Position numbers and translations under genes: made by a program. A stretch of DNA of 36,735 nucleotides from Planctomycetia bacterium (GTDB taxonomy: Bacteria > Planctomycetota > Phycisphaerae > Phycisphaerales > SM1A02): positions 1 through 36,735 of the forward strand of contig SYAD01000233.1 in assembly GCA_005789005.1 (NCBI GenBank), in the 5' to 3' direction. How positions within the stretch are numbered: position 1 is the stretch's first letter; every line of letters begins with the position of its first letter. This document shows positions 15,185-23,606 of the stretch, in pieces. The notes under the pieces are model-generated. The model did not search any database. It was not told where the DNA came from and saw only the letters and a list, made by a program, of their open reading frames with translations.

Positions 15185-16264
15185 TTAGGTATTGCGTTGG
15201 TTCCTTGGCGTGCGGGTTTGTCCTTCGCCCATTAATTGCGCAAATGCCGCCGAATCTTTAGAGGCGATCGCCGCCGCCACGCGGTCAATCGCGGCGCGTA
15301 AACGCTCAACGGCCGCGCCAGAGAAGGGATTGCGCGCTTGAATTTCGTAATACACATCGGGGCTTTCGCGCACCACGGCCGCCGCCAAAGTTTCCAGCGC
15401 CAAAAATGTGGTGCTGCGCACAGGATGCTCGCTTTGCGGCAACGCCAATGAAAAGGCGATCGCTGTTGCGTGCGCCAAACTGAGTAAGTCCGCCATCACG
15501 CGGTCGTGATCAATCAAAGGTAAGCGCACGATGTTTGCCGTGGTTGGCTTAAATAATTTTTCAACGGCTTCAGTCGCATCGGCGTCACCCGTGTCGCAAA
15601 TCACAACATCCGCGTCGCGCAACAAAACAATGCTGGGACCAAACATTGGATGGATAGACGCAACACGCGCGCCGATTTTTTGCAACGCGCGAATGGGTTC
15701 GATCAAGGGCGTCTTAATGCTGGCGATGTCAACCACAATGCCTTTGGGCGGATGCGCAATCCAACTTGCGTACAACTGCGCCGTTGCCGCGGGCGGCGTG
15801 GAGCACACCACAAAATCCGCGCCGTGCAATGCGTCGTGTGACCACGCGTTTTCCTCTGGCGTTCCCGCGGGATCAAGCGATCCAACTTGAAATCCCTGCG
15901 CGGAAAGAAATCGGCTCATCCATTTGCCCATGCGACCACCGCCACCAATAATCACCGCGCTCTTGCCAACACCAGCCGCGGAAAATTTCAAACTGTCTTG
16001 GTCTTGCGCCGTCACCGACGCGTGTATCAAACGCGCAAGCAAATCCTGCGCCACGTTTGGATCCAGTCCATGCTGCTCGGCGGCGGCGCGCGCACGGTCA
16101 AGCACGGCGCGCTCCTGCGCATAATCCACGGTGGCAATGTTCTTGCGGCGCTTGATCTCCCCCACTTGCTTCACCAAGCGCGAACGCTCCGCTGCGTGCG
16201 CGATCAACTCCAGATCAATCTGGCGAATTCGCTCACGCACATTGTCCAAATTTTCTTCAGCCAT
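15185..16264 (-). CDS. tyrA: Chorismate mutase / prephenate dehydrogenase (T-protein)
   Basis: This 359-residue fusion converts chorismate to prephenate and then oxidatively decarboxylates it to 4-hydroxyphenylpyruvate for tyrosine. Residues 1 to about 88 are an AroQ-type chorismate mutase, with R11 in the first helix, K39 in GEIKRRKN and the DYAQERAVLDR helix. Residues about 100-359 are the dehydrogenase: dinucleotide motif VIIGGGGRMGKWM (about 104-116), then SLDPAG, VDIASIKTP, and HPMFGPS. The order and length match the enterobacterial TyrA T-protein. The ATG at 16264 is preferred over an upstream in-frame start at 16336 because the mutase domain begins at once and AAGG lies upstream. Confidence 0.92.
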   Translation of the reverse strand: MAEENLDNVRERIRQIDLELIAHAAERSRLVKQVGEIKRRKNIATVDYAQERAVLDRARAAAEQHGLDPNVAQDLLARLIHASVTAQDQDSLKFSAAGVGKSAVIIGGGGRMGKWMSRFLSAQGFQVGSLDPAGTPEENAWSHDALHGADFVVCSTPPAATAQLYASWIAHPPKGIVVDIASIKTPLIEPIRALQKIGARVASIHPMFGPSIVLLRDADVVICDTGDADATEAVEKLFKPTTANIVRLPLIDHDRVMADLLSLAHATAIAFSLALPQSEHPVRSTTFLALETLAAAVVRESPDVYYEIQARNPFSGAAVERLRAAIDRVAAAIASKDSAAFAQLMGEGQTRTPRNQRNT

Positions 16265-16366
16265 AAATTCAGCCTTATATGTGTGATTGCCTTCAACAGG
16301 AACGGCGGCAATAGTAGAGCCTCGCCACCACGTCACGCAAACTTCACAAGGAAGTCAGGCAGGAAG

Positions 16367-16747
16367 TCACGCTGGCGTTGCGTTGTAGCGCGCGTCTCCA
16401 AACGCAAGAATTGGCCAGAACACAATGGGCAACAACAACAAGCCCACAGTGAAGCCAACGCCCTTGCCAAAGTTGCGCGCCAGGCCGCGCATCATCAAGA
16501 TGGAAAAAATAATATTCACAAAAGGAATGCAAAGCAGCACCCACCACCAACCCGGCTTGCTGGAAATCTGCATGCAGACGTACAAGTTGTAGAACGGAAT
16601 AAAGATCACCCAGCCTGGCCGCCCCGCTTTGGCGAACGCTTTCCAATGCGCCACGATGACCAACAATAAAATCGCCAAGTAGATGATTACAACAGGCGCC
16701 ATGACCGACATATCAATCGGGGGCGATTGGTTTTGAATTGTTTGCAT
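16367..16747 (-). CDS. Small multi-pass membrane protein (DUF5684-like)
   Basis: This 126-residue protein has a short polar N terminus and three to four hydrophobic segments (about 13-32, 46-58, 65-88 and 97-118). Motifs such as FAKAGRPGWVIFIPFYNLYV, with a Gly-Trp pair and Pro-Phe-Tyr-Asn, and a later GKGVGFTVGLLLLPIVFWPILAFGDARY recall DUF5684, often placed next to signal peptidases or secretion genes. The function is unknown. It lies between the desaturase terminator and tyrA on the same strand, so it probably has its own promoter in 16748-16780. No charged catalytic motif is visible. Confidence 0.75.
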   Translation of the reverse strand: MQTIQNQSPPIDMSVMAPVVIIYLAILLLVIVAHWKAFAKAGRPGWVIFIPFYNLYVCMQISSKPGWWWVLLCIPFVNIIFSILMMRGLARNFGKGVGFTVGLLLLPIVFWPILAFGDARYNATPA

Positions 16748-16780
16748 TGGGGTTCTCGCTTTCTAGCACAATCATTGCAT

Positions 16781-16811
16781 AAAAAACCGCGGCGTGTGAG
16801 GCCGCGGTTTT
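16781..16811 (-). terminator. Intrinsic terminator of the desaturase gene
   Basis: Arms AAAACCGCGGC (16783-16793) and GCCGCGGTTTT (16801-16811) form a perfect 11-bp stem with a 7-base loop. On the minus strand it ends in six T residues (16781-16786) and lies 26 bases beyond the desaturase stop. The flanking A/T runs give it a bidirectional appearance. Confidence 0.88.
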
Positions 16812-16836
16812 GAACTTCTACTGTGTTGCAACGAAA

Positions 16837-17871
16837 TTAAATCGCCTTGGCATTCACCCGCCGTCGCTCTTGCATGCGCTCTTTGGAAGGCAAGCGCACC
16901 TTGCTGGCCAAACCAACAAGTTGCAGCGATCGAATCACAATCCAACTTAAATCAAATTGCCACCACTTCAAACCGTGGCGCGCGCTGGCTGGAAACGCGT
17001 GATGATTGTTGTGCCAGCCTTCACCCAGCGCAAGAATTCCCATGATGGGATTGTTGCGGCTCTCATCGCCAGAGCGAAATTCCTTTTGACCCCACACGTG
17101 GCACACGGAATTCACGCTCCAAGTTGAGTGATGCAACATGAACATGCGAACTAGGCCGCCCCACAACAATCCAAGGCCGGCGCCTTGCCATGTGCCCGTG
17201 ATGAAACCAGAAACCGCCGCGGGCAAAAGTAATCCCGCGAAAAGAATTGGCACAAACATTCGATCAAGCCACATGACCATTGGGTCTTGTAGCAAATCAG
17301 GAACGTAGCGCTTGTAGTCGGGTTGCTCCTTCTCAAAAAGCCAACCGATATGCGAGTGCATGAAGCCCTTGCAAAAACCGACAAGTCCAGGCTCGTAGCC
17401 AGCGTGCGGCGAATGTGGATCAAATTGCTTGTCTGAATATTGATGATGACGGCGATGCGTTGCGCACCACCACACCACAGGACCTTGGCCCGCCATGGTT
17501 CCGAAAGCCAGAAAGAAAAACGCAATTGGACCGCGGGTGGCGAACGCCTTGTGCGTGCACAAGCGGTGATACCCAACCGTGATTCCCAAACCCGTCAACA
17601 CATACATGCTTGCAAGAATGATGAGGTCGGTGGAATTAAACAGGCCGCCCCACAGCAAACCCATGGCCGTCAACACGCCAAGCGGCGGAAACACCACGGC
17701 CGCAAGCATGGCCAACTTCACGTTGCGTGGAGTTTGAATTGGAGCCGTGTCAAATTCAGGTTCGACAATGCCAACATCGGCGGCGTCGGCGCCGCTGGTT
17801 TGCATTTTTCCTATGTTCTGGTTCTCAAGTTCGTCAGCAACTAAAACGCCGCCATTTGCAGATTCATTCAA
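16837..17871 (-). CDS. Acyl-CoA (delta-9 type) fatty acid desaturase
   Basis: This 344-residue integral membrane di-iron desaturase should introduce a double bond into acyl chains and so tune membrane fluidity. The three histidine boxes are intact: HRLCTH, HRRHH and HNNHH, with the expected spacing around hydrophobic pairs. The N-terminal 55 residues are polar and variable, followed by transmembrane segments at LAMLAAVVFPPLGVLTAMGLL and the next helix. The frame extends to a GTG at 17943, but a TTG at 17871 has AAGGAG exactly 8 bases upstream, the best ribosome site in this neighbourhood, so I use that start. A strong intrinsic terminator follows. The exact substrate (acyl-CoA, acyl-ACP or phospholipid) cannot be told. 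Confidence 0.9.
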   Translation of the reverse strand: MNESANGGVLVADELENQNIGKMQTSGADAADVGIVEPEFDTAPIQTPRNVKLAMLAAVVFPPLGVLTAMGLLWGGLFNSTDLIILASMYVLTGLGITVGYHRLCTHKAFATRGPIAFFFLAFGTMAGQGPVVWWCATHRRHHQYSDKQFDPHSPHAGYEPGLVGFCKGFMHSHIGWLFEKEQPDYKRYVPDLLQDPMVMWLDRMFVPILFAGLLLPAAVSGFITGTWQGAGLGLLWGGLVRMFMLHHSTWSVNSVCHVWGQKEFRSGDESRNNPIMGILALGEGWHNNHHAFPASARHGLKWWQFDLSWIVIRSLQLVGLASKVRLPSKERMQERRRVNAKAI

Positions 17872-17997
17872 AACAGAAACTCCTTGAAGGATTGAGGTAT
17901 GTCGGCGTGTTCGAAGTGGTTGCCAACGAAATAAGTGTAGCACTAGTGTCTTGGCGAATCGAGGGTTGAGACGAAAGAAACTTGGGGAGATATTTGA

Positions 17998-18177
17998 ATG
18001 AAATACCGCGCCATTTTGAAATTCTCCGCCGAATCAACTTTTAAATTCCAGAATCATCGGCAAGGCAAAGATTCATCGTTCGATCAACAGGCCCACCCAC
18101 CGCTTTTTGAAACCCGCGAGCATCAAATCCTGCCGCATTGCACTGCTTGGTGGCAGCATTTTCTGAAGGTAAACTGA
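17998..18177 (+). CDS. Small ORF (59 aa) directly before the HAAO gene
   Basis: An ATG at 17998 with GGGGAG ending 8 bases upstream opens 59 codons to a TGA at 18175-18177, only five bases before the dioxygenase start. The peptide is rich in His, Phe, Gln and Lys, with a Trp-Trp pair near the C terminus and no transmembrane segment. No family is recognised. The strong ribosome site and tight spacing suggest a real small protein or a translationally coupled leader for the kynurenine block. Chance is possible because 59 open codons are not rare at this composition. It is the only feature in the 311 bases between the desaturase and dioxygenase starts. Confidence 0.4.
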   Translation: MKYRAILKFSAESTFKFQNHRQGKDSSFDQQAHPPLFETREHQILPHCTAWWQHFLKVN

Positions 18178-18182
18178 TACAC

Positions 18183-18797
18183 ATGAGCACGATCAATCCG
18201 ACCGCCGTAGTTGCCGCGCCATTTCCCGCCAATGATTCGCTTGGCGATCCCACTGGATGGGACGGCATGGGTGGCGTGGCAAGCCCGATCAACATGTCCG
18301 CGTGGACCGCGGCGAACCGCCACTTGATGGTGCCGCCAGTGTCGAACAAATATCTTTTCAGCGGCAAGGATTTCTTTGTGATGTTGATCGCCGGACCAAA
18401 CGCGCGCAACGATTATCACATGACGAATTCCGAGGAATACTTCATGCAGTTGCAAGGAGATGTGTCCATTCGCGTGCGCGATGCACATGGCATTCGCGAC
18501 ATCATTCTGCGCGAAGGCGACGCGATGTTTGTTCCAGGCGGCGTGCCACACAGACCACAACGCGGGCCAAACACGCTTGGCCTTGTGGTGGAACGCAGGC
18601 GTCCGCCCACCGAAACTGAGCACTTGATTTTTTACTGCGAGAAATGCGATGCATTGGTGTATGACCAAGAGTTCGCATGCTCCGACATTGTCAATCATTT
18701 CCGCAAGGCCATGGAAGCGTTCTGGGCTGATCCGAAACTCTGCACGTGTCCATCGTGTGGAACACGCGTTCCTAAGCCTGCGCCGCGCACTAAGTAA
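18183..18797 (+). CDS. nbaC: 3-hydroxyanthranilate 3,4-dioxygenase
   Basis: This 204-residue cupin dioxygenase cleaves 3-hydroxyanthranilate to 2-amino-3-carboxymuconate semialdehyde. The catalytic iron ligands are visible as H79, E84 or E85 (NDYHMTNSEEYF) and H123 (VPHRPQR). A second, rubredoxin-like iron site typical of bacterial enzymes is present as C152-x-x-C155 and C189-x-x-C192 (CPSC). The N terminus is about 30 residues longer than common family members, with a Gly/Pro-rich lead before NMSAWTAANRHLMVPPVSNK. The ATG at 18183 is chosen over the longer frame from 18138; AAGG lies about 13 bases upstream and a small ORF ends five bases before. The ACMSD and kynureninase genes follow. Confidence 0.94.
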   Translation: MSTINPTAVVAAPFPANDSLGDPTGWDGMGGVASPINMSAWTAANRHLMVPPVSNKYLFSGKDFFVMLIAGPNARNDYHMTNSEEYFMQLQGDVSIRVRDAHGIRDIILREGDAMFVPGGVPHRPQRGPNTLGLVVERRRPPTETEHLIFYCEKCDALVYDQEFACSDIVNHFRKAMEAFWADPKLCTCPSCGTRVPKPAPRTK

Positions 18798-19037
18798 TTT
18801 TTGGCGGCTCAAGCACGGCGCGTGATCGTAACTCATTCTCTTGTGCATGCATTGCGTTCACAAGAAGATGTGCGCGGCTTTGGCGCGCCGGGTTGCTTGC
18901 GACTTGGGTTCCATGCCAAGGCAACGCCATGGTCGACTTGTGCAACGCAAGCTGCTTCCCTGCATGAAATGTACGAGGCATACATTGCGCCCTTGGCACA
19001 CAATGGTTTGCCTGAAAGTTCCCGCTAGCATCTTCAA
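18798..19037. other. Intergenic gap between HAAO and ACMSD genes
   Basis: These 240 bases hold no recognised gene. A weak TTG-initiated frame (18801-19028, about 75 codons) ends nine bases before the ACMSD ATG and lies in the same frame, separated by a single TAG. Its product resembles nothing known and has no good ribosome site. It may be chance or a remnant of a longer N terminus. Confidence 0.35.
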
Positions 19038-20087
19038 ATGCACGCGCCGCGAACAATAGATTTGCACACGCACATGCTTCCCGAGCGGTGGCCTGATCTG
19101 CGCGAGCGGTATGGCTGCGGCGGTTGGGTTTCGCTGGATCACTGCGCGCATTGCAAGGCGCGCATGATGATTGACGGAAAATTATTTCGGGAGATTGAAT
19201 CCAATTGTTGGGATGGCGCGCGGCGCGTGGCGGATTGCGACGCAAGCGGCATTGATATGCAGGTTCTTTCCACGGTTCCAGTGATGTTTTCCTACGGCGC
19301 CAAGGCCGACAACGCGCACGATTTGTCGCAGTTGCTCAACGATCACCTCGCGGGCGTTGTGCGCGAAACACCTGATCGGTTTATCGCCCTGGCAACCGTG
19401 CCCATGCAAGATTCCACGCTTGCGGTGCGCGAACTTGAGCGCTGCGTGAAGCAACTTGGTTTTCCTGGCGCGCAAATTGGAACCAACGTGAATGGCGTGG
19501 ACTTGGACAATGCCGCGTTCGCTGATTTTTTCGCCGCCGCGGAAGAACTTGGCGCGGCGATTTTTGTGCATCCATGGGACGTGGTCGGCCGCGATGAAAT
19601 CCCCCGCTTCTGGATGCCGTGGCTTGTTGGCATGCCCGCGGAAACTTCACGCGCTATTTGCGCGTTGGCGTTTGGCGGCGTGCTTGATCGATACCCAAAT
19701 TTAAAATTATGTTTCGCGCATGGCGGCGGCGCGTTTCCGTACACGCTGGGACGCATTGAAAAAGGTTTTCAAGCGCGCCCGGATTTGTGCGCCACGCATT
19801 CGCAAACAAATCCGCGCGATCATGTGCGGCGTTTGTACTTTGACAGCATCGTGCATGACTCAGAAGCGTTGCGCTATCTGGTGAACACTGTTGGCGCGGA
19901 CCGTATTGCCATGGGTTCTGATTACCCATTTCCACTGGGCGAGAATCCGCCGGGCGTTCTTATTCGCGACGCGGATTGGCTTTCACAAGCGCAAAGGCAC
20001 GCCATGTTGGCGGGCACGGCGATTGATTTTTTGGGTATTTCAAAGCGTTTTTCCAATAAGCCACAATCATCCAAAGCGGGCGCTTAA
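19038..20087 (+). CDS. nbaD: 2-amino-3-carboxymuconate-6-semialdehyde decarboxylase (ACMSD)
   Basis: This 349-residue amidohydrolase-fold decarboxylase converts ACMS to 2-aminomuconate semialdehyde, steering tryptophan carbon to catabolism rather than quinolinate and NAD. Metal ligands and catalytic residues are clear: H10-x-H12 at the N terminus ([12 protein letters not shown]), H178 (FVHPWD), H228 ([11 protein letters not shown]) and D295 ([11 protein letters not shown]). The length fits human and Pseudomonas ACMSD. No signal peptide is visible, so it is cytosolic. It lies between the dioxygenase making its substrate and kynureninase, all in one direction, which makes the specific assignment stronger than a generic amidohydrolase call. 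Confidence 0.94.
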   Translation: MHAPRTIDLHTHMLPERWPDLRERYGCGGWVSLDHCAHCKARMMIDGKLFREIESNCWDGARRVADCDASGIDMQVLSTVPVMFSYGAKADNAHDLSQLLNDHLAGVVRETPDRFIALATVPMQDSTLAVRELERCVKQLGFPGAQIGTNVNGVDLDNAAFADFFAAAEELGAAIFVHPWDVVGRDEIPRFWMPWLVGMPAETSRAICALAFGGVLDRYPNLKLCFAHGGGAFPYTLGRIEKGFQARPDLCATHSQTNPRDHVRRLYFDSIVHDSEALRYLVNTVGADRIAMGSDYPFPLGENPPGVLIRDADWLSQAQRHAMLAGTAIDFLGISKRFSNKPQSSKAGA

Positions 20088-20151
20088 GAATTTTATATTT
20101 GAATTTACAACTTCACACTCTGACTCAAGCTCACTCCCACGAAATCACCAC

Positions 20152-21456
20152 ATGACTCAAACTCTTCCAACATCCATTCTTGAATTGTCCGCGGCGGACC
20201 TGAAGCCCACGCTTGAGTTTGCAAAGTGGTGCGACGCGCATGATCCGTTAACCGACTTCCGCGACGAGTTTGAAATTCCGCGCGATCAATACGGCGCGGC
20301 GCAGGCGTACTTTGTTGGCAACTCGCTTGGACTGATGCCCAAGGCGGCGCGCACGCGCGTGATGGAAGAACTAAACGATTGGGCCAGCATGGGCGCCGAG
20401 GGCCATATGCATGGAACTCGACCGTGGATTCGCTATCACGAATTTTTCCGCCCTGGCCTTGCGGAACTTGCCGGCGCACTAGCGCATGAAGTTGTGGCCA
20501 TGAACACGCTCACCACGAATTTGCATTTCTTAATGATGAGTTTCTATCAGCCAACGGGTAAGCGCCGGAAGTTGCTTATGGAACGCGGCGCGTTTCCAAG
20601 CGATCGATTCGCCGTGCATTCATTGGTGCGCATGCTTGGTGGCGACCCCAACACGGATGTGATTGAAGTTGCGCCACGCGATGGCGAAGAGTGTCTGCGC
20701 AACGATGACATTGTTGACGCAATCACGCGCGCCGGCGATGACCTTGCGCTGGTCATGCTTGGAGGCGTGCAATATTACTCTGGTCAAGTTCTAGATATGG
20801 CGCGAATCACCGCGGCGGCGCACACAATTGGCGCAAAGTGCGGCTGGGATTTAGCGCACGCCATTGGCAATGTTCACTTGGCCCTGCATGATTGGAACGC
20901 GGACTTCGCGTGTTGGTGTTCTTACAAATATCTCAACGGCGGTCCAGGCGCTGTTGCTGGTGCGTTCATTCATGAGCGCCACCATGCAAGTCCGCCGCCG
21001 CGTCTTGAAGGTTGGTGGGGAACAAATCCCGCCACGCGATTTCAGATGGGGCCAACATTTGACCCAGCCGCGGGCGCCGATGCATGGCAAGTTTCCAATC
21101 CGCCAATCTTGTCGCTGGCTCCCCTACTTGCAAGCTTTGATATTTTTCACCGCGCCGGCTTGGCGCGCATGAACGCCAAGAGCCGCGCCATGAGTGGCTT
21201 CATTGAATTATCCCTGCGCGCGCGAGATCCAAAACATTTGCGCATTCTCACACCCACGGCTACAAGTGAGCGCGGCTGTCAACTTTCAATTCTGGTTGAT
21301 GGCGGCACCGCTACCGCCAAAAAATTATTCGACACGCTGCTGCCCAAAGGAATTGTGTGCGACTTCCGCCATCCAGGCGTTGTGCGCGCCGCGCCCGCGC
21401 CGTTGTACAACACGTTCCAAGAATGTTGGCGGCTGATCGAGGCGCTTACGGCGTAG
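20152..21456 (+). CDS. kynU: Kynureninase
   Basis: This 434-residue PLP enzyme hydrolyses kynurenine or 3-hydroxykynurenine to (3-hydroxy)anthranilate and alanine. The PLP lysine is K259 in WCSYKYLNGGPGAVAG, the kynureninase signature. Upstream, YFVGNSLGLMPKAA, WIRYHEFFRPGLAEL and MNTLTTNLHFLMMSFY match the family, as does the LEGWWGTNPATRFQM segment. The open frame extends back to 19891 inside ACMSD, but the ATG at 20152 gives the normal N terminus. The 3' end overlaps the convergent thioredoxin-fold gene by 11 bases. Because 3-monooxygenase and HAAO are present, 3-hydroxykynurenine is the likely physiological substrate. Confidence 0.96.
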   Translation: MTQTLPTSILELSAADLKPTLEFAKWCDAHDPLTDFRDEFEIPRDQYGAAQAYFVGNSLGLMPKAARTRVMEELNDWASMGAEGHMHGTRPWIRYHEFFRPGLAELAGALAHEVVAMNTLTTNLHFLMMSFYQPTGKRRKLLMERGAFPSDRFAVHSLVRMLGGDPNTDVIEVAPRDGEECLRNDDIVDAITRAGDDLALVMLGGVQYYSGQVLDMARITAAAHTIGAKCGWDLAHAIGNVHLALHDWNADFACWCSYKYLNGGPGAVAGAFIHERHHASPPPRLEGWWGTNPATRFQMGPTFDPAAGADAWQVSNPPILSLAPLLASFDIFHRAGLARMNAKSRAMSGFIELSLRARDPKHLRILTPTATSERGCQLSILVDGGTATAKKLFDTLLPKGIVCDFRHPGVVRAAPAPLYNTFQECWRLIEALTA

Positions 21457-22777
21457 CGGGCGCCTTTTTCTTGGCGGCTTCCTGCGCCTGTATCGCCAAC
21501 GCGTCTTGCACTTTACTGCGCAACGACTTCACGCTTGCGCCATTTTCGGCCGCCTCATCCAACCACTTCAGTTGCTCTTCGCGCGGTTGATTCACCTTCA
21601 TCGCCCATTTCACAAGAGCAATGCGCGCATCAGTGTTGTTCTGATACTCCAAGAATATTTTGGCAATATCGGTGGCCTCATCGTTTTTTTCCGCCGCCAA
21701 ACAACATGCGTATTGTTGCGCGAAATCATTCAACACACGCTCAATGTTGTTCTTCTTCAACATTGCTTTGGTTTCCGCATCAAATTCATCACCGCCCTGA
21801 TTCATCGCGGACATTCGCTTATCCATATCTATACTCCATTGAGCTTTTGCGACAGGATCTTCGTTCAACAATCCCGCATCCGCCCATCGCTTATGTTCGA
21901 CCAGTAGGTCAAACAATTTGTAATCCAAAGTGGAAATCACAGCCGCGTTTTTCTTTTCGTCCTTCGCCTTGTCAAACCAAGCAAGTATTGCGTCCTCATC
22001 ACCAACAATTTCGCAAAGCACGAACCAATCCAGAATCACATCTCGATTTTTCGAGCCTGCATCCATTTTCTGACGCGCGGCATTCCGCAATTTGGTAAAC
22101 GCCACTTTGGCGGGCTCATATTGCTCAGCCAATTTCGTCATATCACTTGCCATAAAAGACACGCGCACCCCCGAATAGCCTTGATTATGCTCCAACATGT
22201 GCTCCCAAAGCCAAAGGAATTCCTCCGTTGCCCGATCAAATTTTTTATTGCTTACCAAAGACTGAGCCAACTCCATACGGGCCTGCACATTTATTTTTGC
22301 GGCAGGATCCTTTCGATCACCAGCGTCCGCGATCACTTTGTCAATAGCGTGCTTGCCTTGCAATACTCCGTTGAGCCACTCAAGCAATTCATCCGCTGAT
22401 TTATATCCAACAATACGGTCGTACTCTTTGCCATCCTTGAAGACGATGATCGTGGGCATGGCTTCTATCTTTAATGTGGCGGCCGTTTCCTTCTGCGCGT
22501 CCACATCAATTTGCGCGGCGATGGCGTGCTGCTTCACCCACGCCACCACCTTGTCATCCACCCACGTGATCTTGTCCATTTTCTTGCACGGGCCACACCA
22601 CGTGGCGGTGGCGTCCACCAGAAATAATTTTGCCTCGGTCTTGGCCTGAGCTTGAGCAGCTTCAAACGTGCTCTTGGAGAACATGTCGGGTGGATTCAGG
22701 GTTGCGGCGAAAATGCTTGCGGTAGCAACACATACAAATGCAAGCATGCGTGCGGCGGATTGAATTCTGTTTTTCAT
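21446..22777 (-). CDS. Secreted thioredoxin-fold protein with helical repeat C terminus
   Basis: This 443-residue protein starts with a cleavable signal peptide (hydrophobic core about 11-24, likely cleavage after SIFA) and a thioredoxin-like domain at about 35-145. The active site is W60-C61-G-P-C64-K with a cis-proline MPTI further on, so it should act as a periplasmic or exported disulfide oxidoreductase. The rest, about 165-443, is mostly charged alpha-helix resembling TPR-like solenoids, ending in an Ala/Lys-rich tail. The ATG at 22777 is chosen because CGGGAG lies 6-7 bases upstream; a frame extending to 22900 would cross a terminator. The partner is unknown. The gene overlaps the convergent kynU by 11 bases. 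Confidence 0.85.
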   Translation of the reverse strand: MKNRIQSAARMLAFVCVATASIFAATLNPPDMFSKSTFEAAQAQAKTEAKLFLVDATATWCGPCKKMDKITWVDDKVVAWVKQHAIAAQIDVDAQKETAATLKIEAMPTIIVFKDGKEYDRIVGYKSADELLEWLNGVLQGKHAIDKVIADAGDRKDPAAKINVQARMELAQSLVSNKKFDRATEEFLWLWEHMLEHNQGYSGVRVSFMASDMTKLAEQYEPAKVAFTKLRNAARQKMDAGSKNRDVILDWFVLCEIVGDEDAILAWFDKAKDEKKNAAVISTLDYKLFDLLVEHKRWADAGLLNEDPVAKAQWSIDMDKRMSAMNQGGDEFDAETKAMLKKNNIERVLNDFAQQYACCLAAEKNDEATDIAKIFLEYQNNTDARIALVKWAMKVNQPREEQLKWLDEAAENGASVKSLRSKVQDALAIQAQEAAKKKAPATP

Positions 22778-22857
22778 AAGCGGCTCCCGGTGAAAGGTGA
22801 AATGTTTGGCAAATCCCACGGATTGCAGGTATTTAAAGGCTATCCAATCTTGCATAC

Positions 22858-22894
22858 AAAAAAACAACCCCTCCGGCGTGAAGCGCCAGAGGGG
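22858..22894 (-). terminator. Intrinsic terminator of the 79-aa membrane protein gene
   Basis: The stem pairs CCCCTC (22868-22873) with GAGGGG (22889-22894) and GGCG with CGCC, with one C/A mismatch between and a TGAAG loop. On the minus strand it is followed by TTGTTTTTTT (22858-22867). It lies 28 bases after the small membrane-protein gene and separates it from the thioredoxin-fold gene. Confidence 0.85.
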
Positions 22895-22922
22895 GAACAA
22901 TCTTACAAATGCAATACCAAAC

Positions 22923-23162
22923 TTAGTTCGTGTTCGTGCGCTTCGAGAAGATGCTCAAGATCACAAGCAATGCGATCAAGCCAACGAAGCCGCCGTTGCC
23001 GAGTTGCGTAATGAACGCTGTCAAATTACCTGTGACTTTACCGAAGAACCCAGTGCTCTCCGTACCAAAGATAATTTGCACAAGAACGCCAAGCGCAATA
23101 AATAGAAGCATGATGTCAACAAGTTCACGAGCCCAACCCTTTACAATTTCAAAACCCTTCAT
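22923..23162 (-). CDS. Small two-TM membrane protein (79 aa)
   Basis: This 79-residue protein has two hydrophobic segments (about 16-34 and 55-71) joined by a Gly/Thr-rich loop, and a basic C terminus ending SKRTNTN. The ATG at 23162 has AGAGGAG about 8 bases upstream and a strong terminator follows the gene, so expression is very likely. No family is recognised. The first helix is preceded by the charged segment KGFEIVKGWARELVD, which may lie along the membrane. A still smaller membrane ORF lies 115 bases upstream on the same strand. Confidence 0.75.
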   Translation of the reverse strand: MKGFEIVKGWARELVDIMLLFIALGVLVQIIFGTESTGFFGKVTGNLTAFITQLGNGGFVGLIALLVILSIFSKRTNTN

Positions 23163-23277
23163 GCGAAGTCTCCTCTGTTAAGGTCAAATCGGGCGAACCG
23201 ATGCCGCCACCGATTATTGATCGACGCTTTGAGCCCGAAAACTTGATGGTTTGTGAAGTTTGCTTGAAAGGGGTTGT

Positions 23278-23373
23278 TTAAAACCCGATCAGTCGAGCGA
23301 ACAAAATGCCCATTAATAGGCTGCAAACGGCTACAAGTGTTTTTTGAATTCTGAAGTGTGCTTTTGCTGACAT
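23278..23373 (-). CDS. Putative 31-aa single-TM small protein
   Basis: An ATG at 23371-23373 with GACGGAG about 8 bases upstream opens 31 codons ending TAA at 23278. The peptide has a basic N terminus (MSAKAHFRIQK) and a hydrophobic stretch from residue 12 to the end (VAVCSLLMGILFARLIGF), so it looks like a tiny membrane protein. An AT-rich block upstream (about 23440-23510) could hold its promoter. An overlapping 95-codon frame (23159-23446) lacks a ribosome site and hydrophobic character and is not favoured. Function is unknown. Confidence 0.5.
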   Translation of the reverse strand: MSAKAHFRIQKTLVAVCSLLMGILFARLIGF

Positions 23374-23606
23374 GGCGATTCTCCGTCAAAAATGCGGGTT
23401 TTGGCAGGTTTTTTGCCAATTCCGAGCGAACTGCTTTCACTTTCATATACGCCGATAAAAAAACAAATGTTTAAGATAAATTTATTCTTTTAATTTTAAC
23501 TTTTCGGGTGATTGCGACACCAAATTGACATGTGGTACATGAATATTTCACCCACACAATATCTTGTGCGCGTCTATGAAACAGACAATGCGACTGTGAT
23601 TGAGGT

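Noticed and set aside
18123..18848. 241-codon minus-strand frame across HAAO
   Set aside because: It is a shadow of the dioxygenase gene, His/Arg-rich and without a domain.
23159..23446. 95-codon minus-strand frame overlapping the 31-aa ORF
   Set aside because: It has no ribosome site and no recognisable features, while the alternative frame has a ribosome site and a membrane-protein pattern.
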